The notes below the pieces were generated by a model that did not search any database, had not been told where the DNA came from, and saw only the letters and a program-made list of their open reading frames with translations. A stretch of DNA of 35,449 bases from Chloroflexota bacterium (GTDB lineage Bacteria > Chloroflexota > Anaerolineae > Promineifilales > Promineifilaceae): the NCBI GenBank assembly GCA_020628815.1, contig JAHDEN010000052.1:1-35449 (forward strand). Direction: 5' to 3'. Below, piece by piece: positions 35,105 through 35,449 of this stretch; position 1 is the first letter of the stretch; every line of letters starts with the position of its first letter. A program made the translations under genes and the position numbers.

Positions 35105-35449
35105 TTATTTTTTGTATAGCTCCAAGAATCTTGGCACCACCCGCCGCCAATCATAGGCTTCGGCAAAAGCCCGGCCGTTTTGCCCCAGCAGCCTTTGCCG
35201 TTCACGATTATCAAGCAGTCGTACAACTTGCGCCGCGAAATCTTCGGGGCTGTCCCCAATCAGCAGTTCTTTCCCATCTTTAGCCGGATACCCTTCCGCC
35301 CCGTTGGTCGTGCTGACAATGGGCAAACCGGCCGCCAACCCCTGGATCAGCTTAAGCCTTGTCCCGCTCCCCATGCGCAACGGCATGATCATAATGCGTG
35401 AGCAGTTGAGCCACGGGGCGATTTCGGCGACTCCGCCGGTTACAGTCAC
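35105..35449 (-). CDS. Glycosyltransferase family 4 (C-terminal part; 5' end outside window)
   Basis: 115 codons open to the right edge, so only the C-terminal donor half is seen. ADP/UDP-sugar binding features: MPLRMGSGTRLKLIQGLAAGLPIVSTTNGAEG, which is the usual P-L-x-x-G-x-G-x-R-x-K segment and E-x7-E-like region of GT1/GT4 enzymes, and a terminal YDWRRVVPRFLELYKK helix. The first visible residue is a GTG-encoded Val rather than a real start. It probably builds a cell-surface glycan; the substrate is unknown. Confidence 0.88.
   Translation of the reverse strand: MTVTGGVAEIAPWLNCSRIMIMPLRMGSGTRLKLIQGLAAGLPIVSTTNGAEGYPAKDGKELLIGDSPEDFAAQVVRLLDNRERQRLLGQNGRAFAEAYDWRRVVPRFLELYKK

Noticed and set aside
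1..35449. CRISPR array, tRNA, rRNA, transposase or phage genes
   Set aside because: I looked for regularly spaced repeats, cloverleaf-type arms and recombinase/transposase motifs and found none I could support.

Overview
This window is a gene-dense bacterial chromosome segment with about 28 protein-coding genes, two of them cut by the window edges. I see no rRNA, tRNA, transposase, phage gene or CRISPR array. Base composition is near balanced by eye. The gene mix suggests a free-living bacterium of the Chloroflexota (Anaerolineae-like), a placement by inference only. It includes hybrid histidine kinases with GAF or ammonium-transporter inputs, a long-form transaldolase, a family-1 sugar ABC importer without its own ATPase, GT4 and GT39 glycosyltransferases, and several intergenic inverted repeats. 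The most striking global feature is the palindrome CGGCCG: about 135 copies by hand count, where roughly 9 would be expected by chance. It occurs in all coding frames and resembles, in behaviour, the HIP1 palindrome of cyanobacteria.

Layout. 1-7.7 kb (minus strand) is a metabolic/detoxification block: a glutathione S-transferase (partial), an S9 prolyl-oligopeptidase-like peptidase, then a tight five-gene run read RidA-like, VOC, chloramphenicol-phosphotransferase-like kinase, GNAT, sulfatase/phosphonate monoester hydrolase. A class I methyltransferase lies upstream of that run. 8.0-10.1 kb (plus) is an OmpR/BaeS-type two-component system, preceded by three direct repeats spaced exactly 11 bp that look like its own operator. 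10.3-11.4 kb is transaldolase with its own promoter and a strong terminator. 11.5-18.2 kb (minus) holds two tandem paralogous giant sensors, each an intact ammonium-transporter (Amt) domain fused to a HAMP-like linker, PAS, histidine kinase and two receiver domains. 18.3-20.9 kb (plus) has DNA polymerase IV, a small membrane protein and an M48 metalloprotease. 21.1-27.9 kb (minus) has MscL, then a glycosyltransferase plus sugar ABC transporter run, a CelD-like acetyltransferase and a CoA-pyrophosphatase-type Nudix enzyme. 28.1-30.1 kb (plus) is a GT39-like membrane glycosyltransferase. 30.1-34.3 kb (minus) is a second signalling operon: two stand-alone receivers followed by a four-GAF hybrid kinase. 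The right end has a YbaK-type deacylase and a partial glycosyltransferase.

How it works together. The window is rich in phosphorelay signalling: four histidine kinases, five C-terminal receiver domains within hybrids, two lone receivers and one DNA-binding regulator. No HPt protein is visible. The Amt-kinase pair probably senses ammonium. Its output is not encoded next to it. The sugar importer and the adjacent GT4 enzyme may share a carbohydrate pathway. Short intergenic repeats occur at several junctions, and one of them appears to have been built into the signal peptide of the ABC binding protein.
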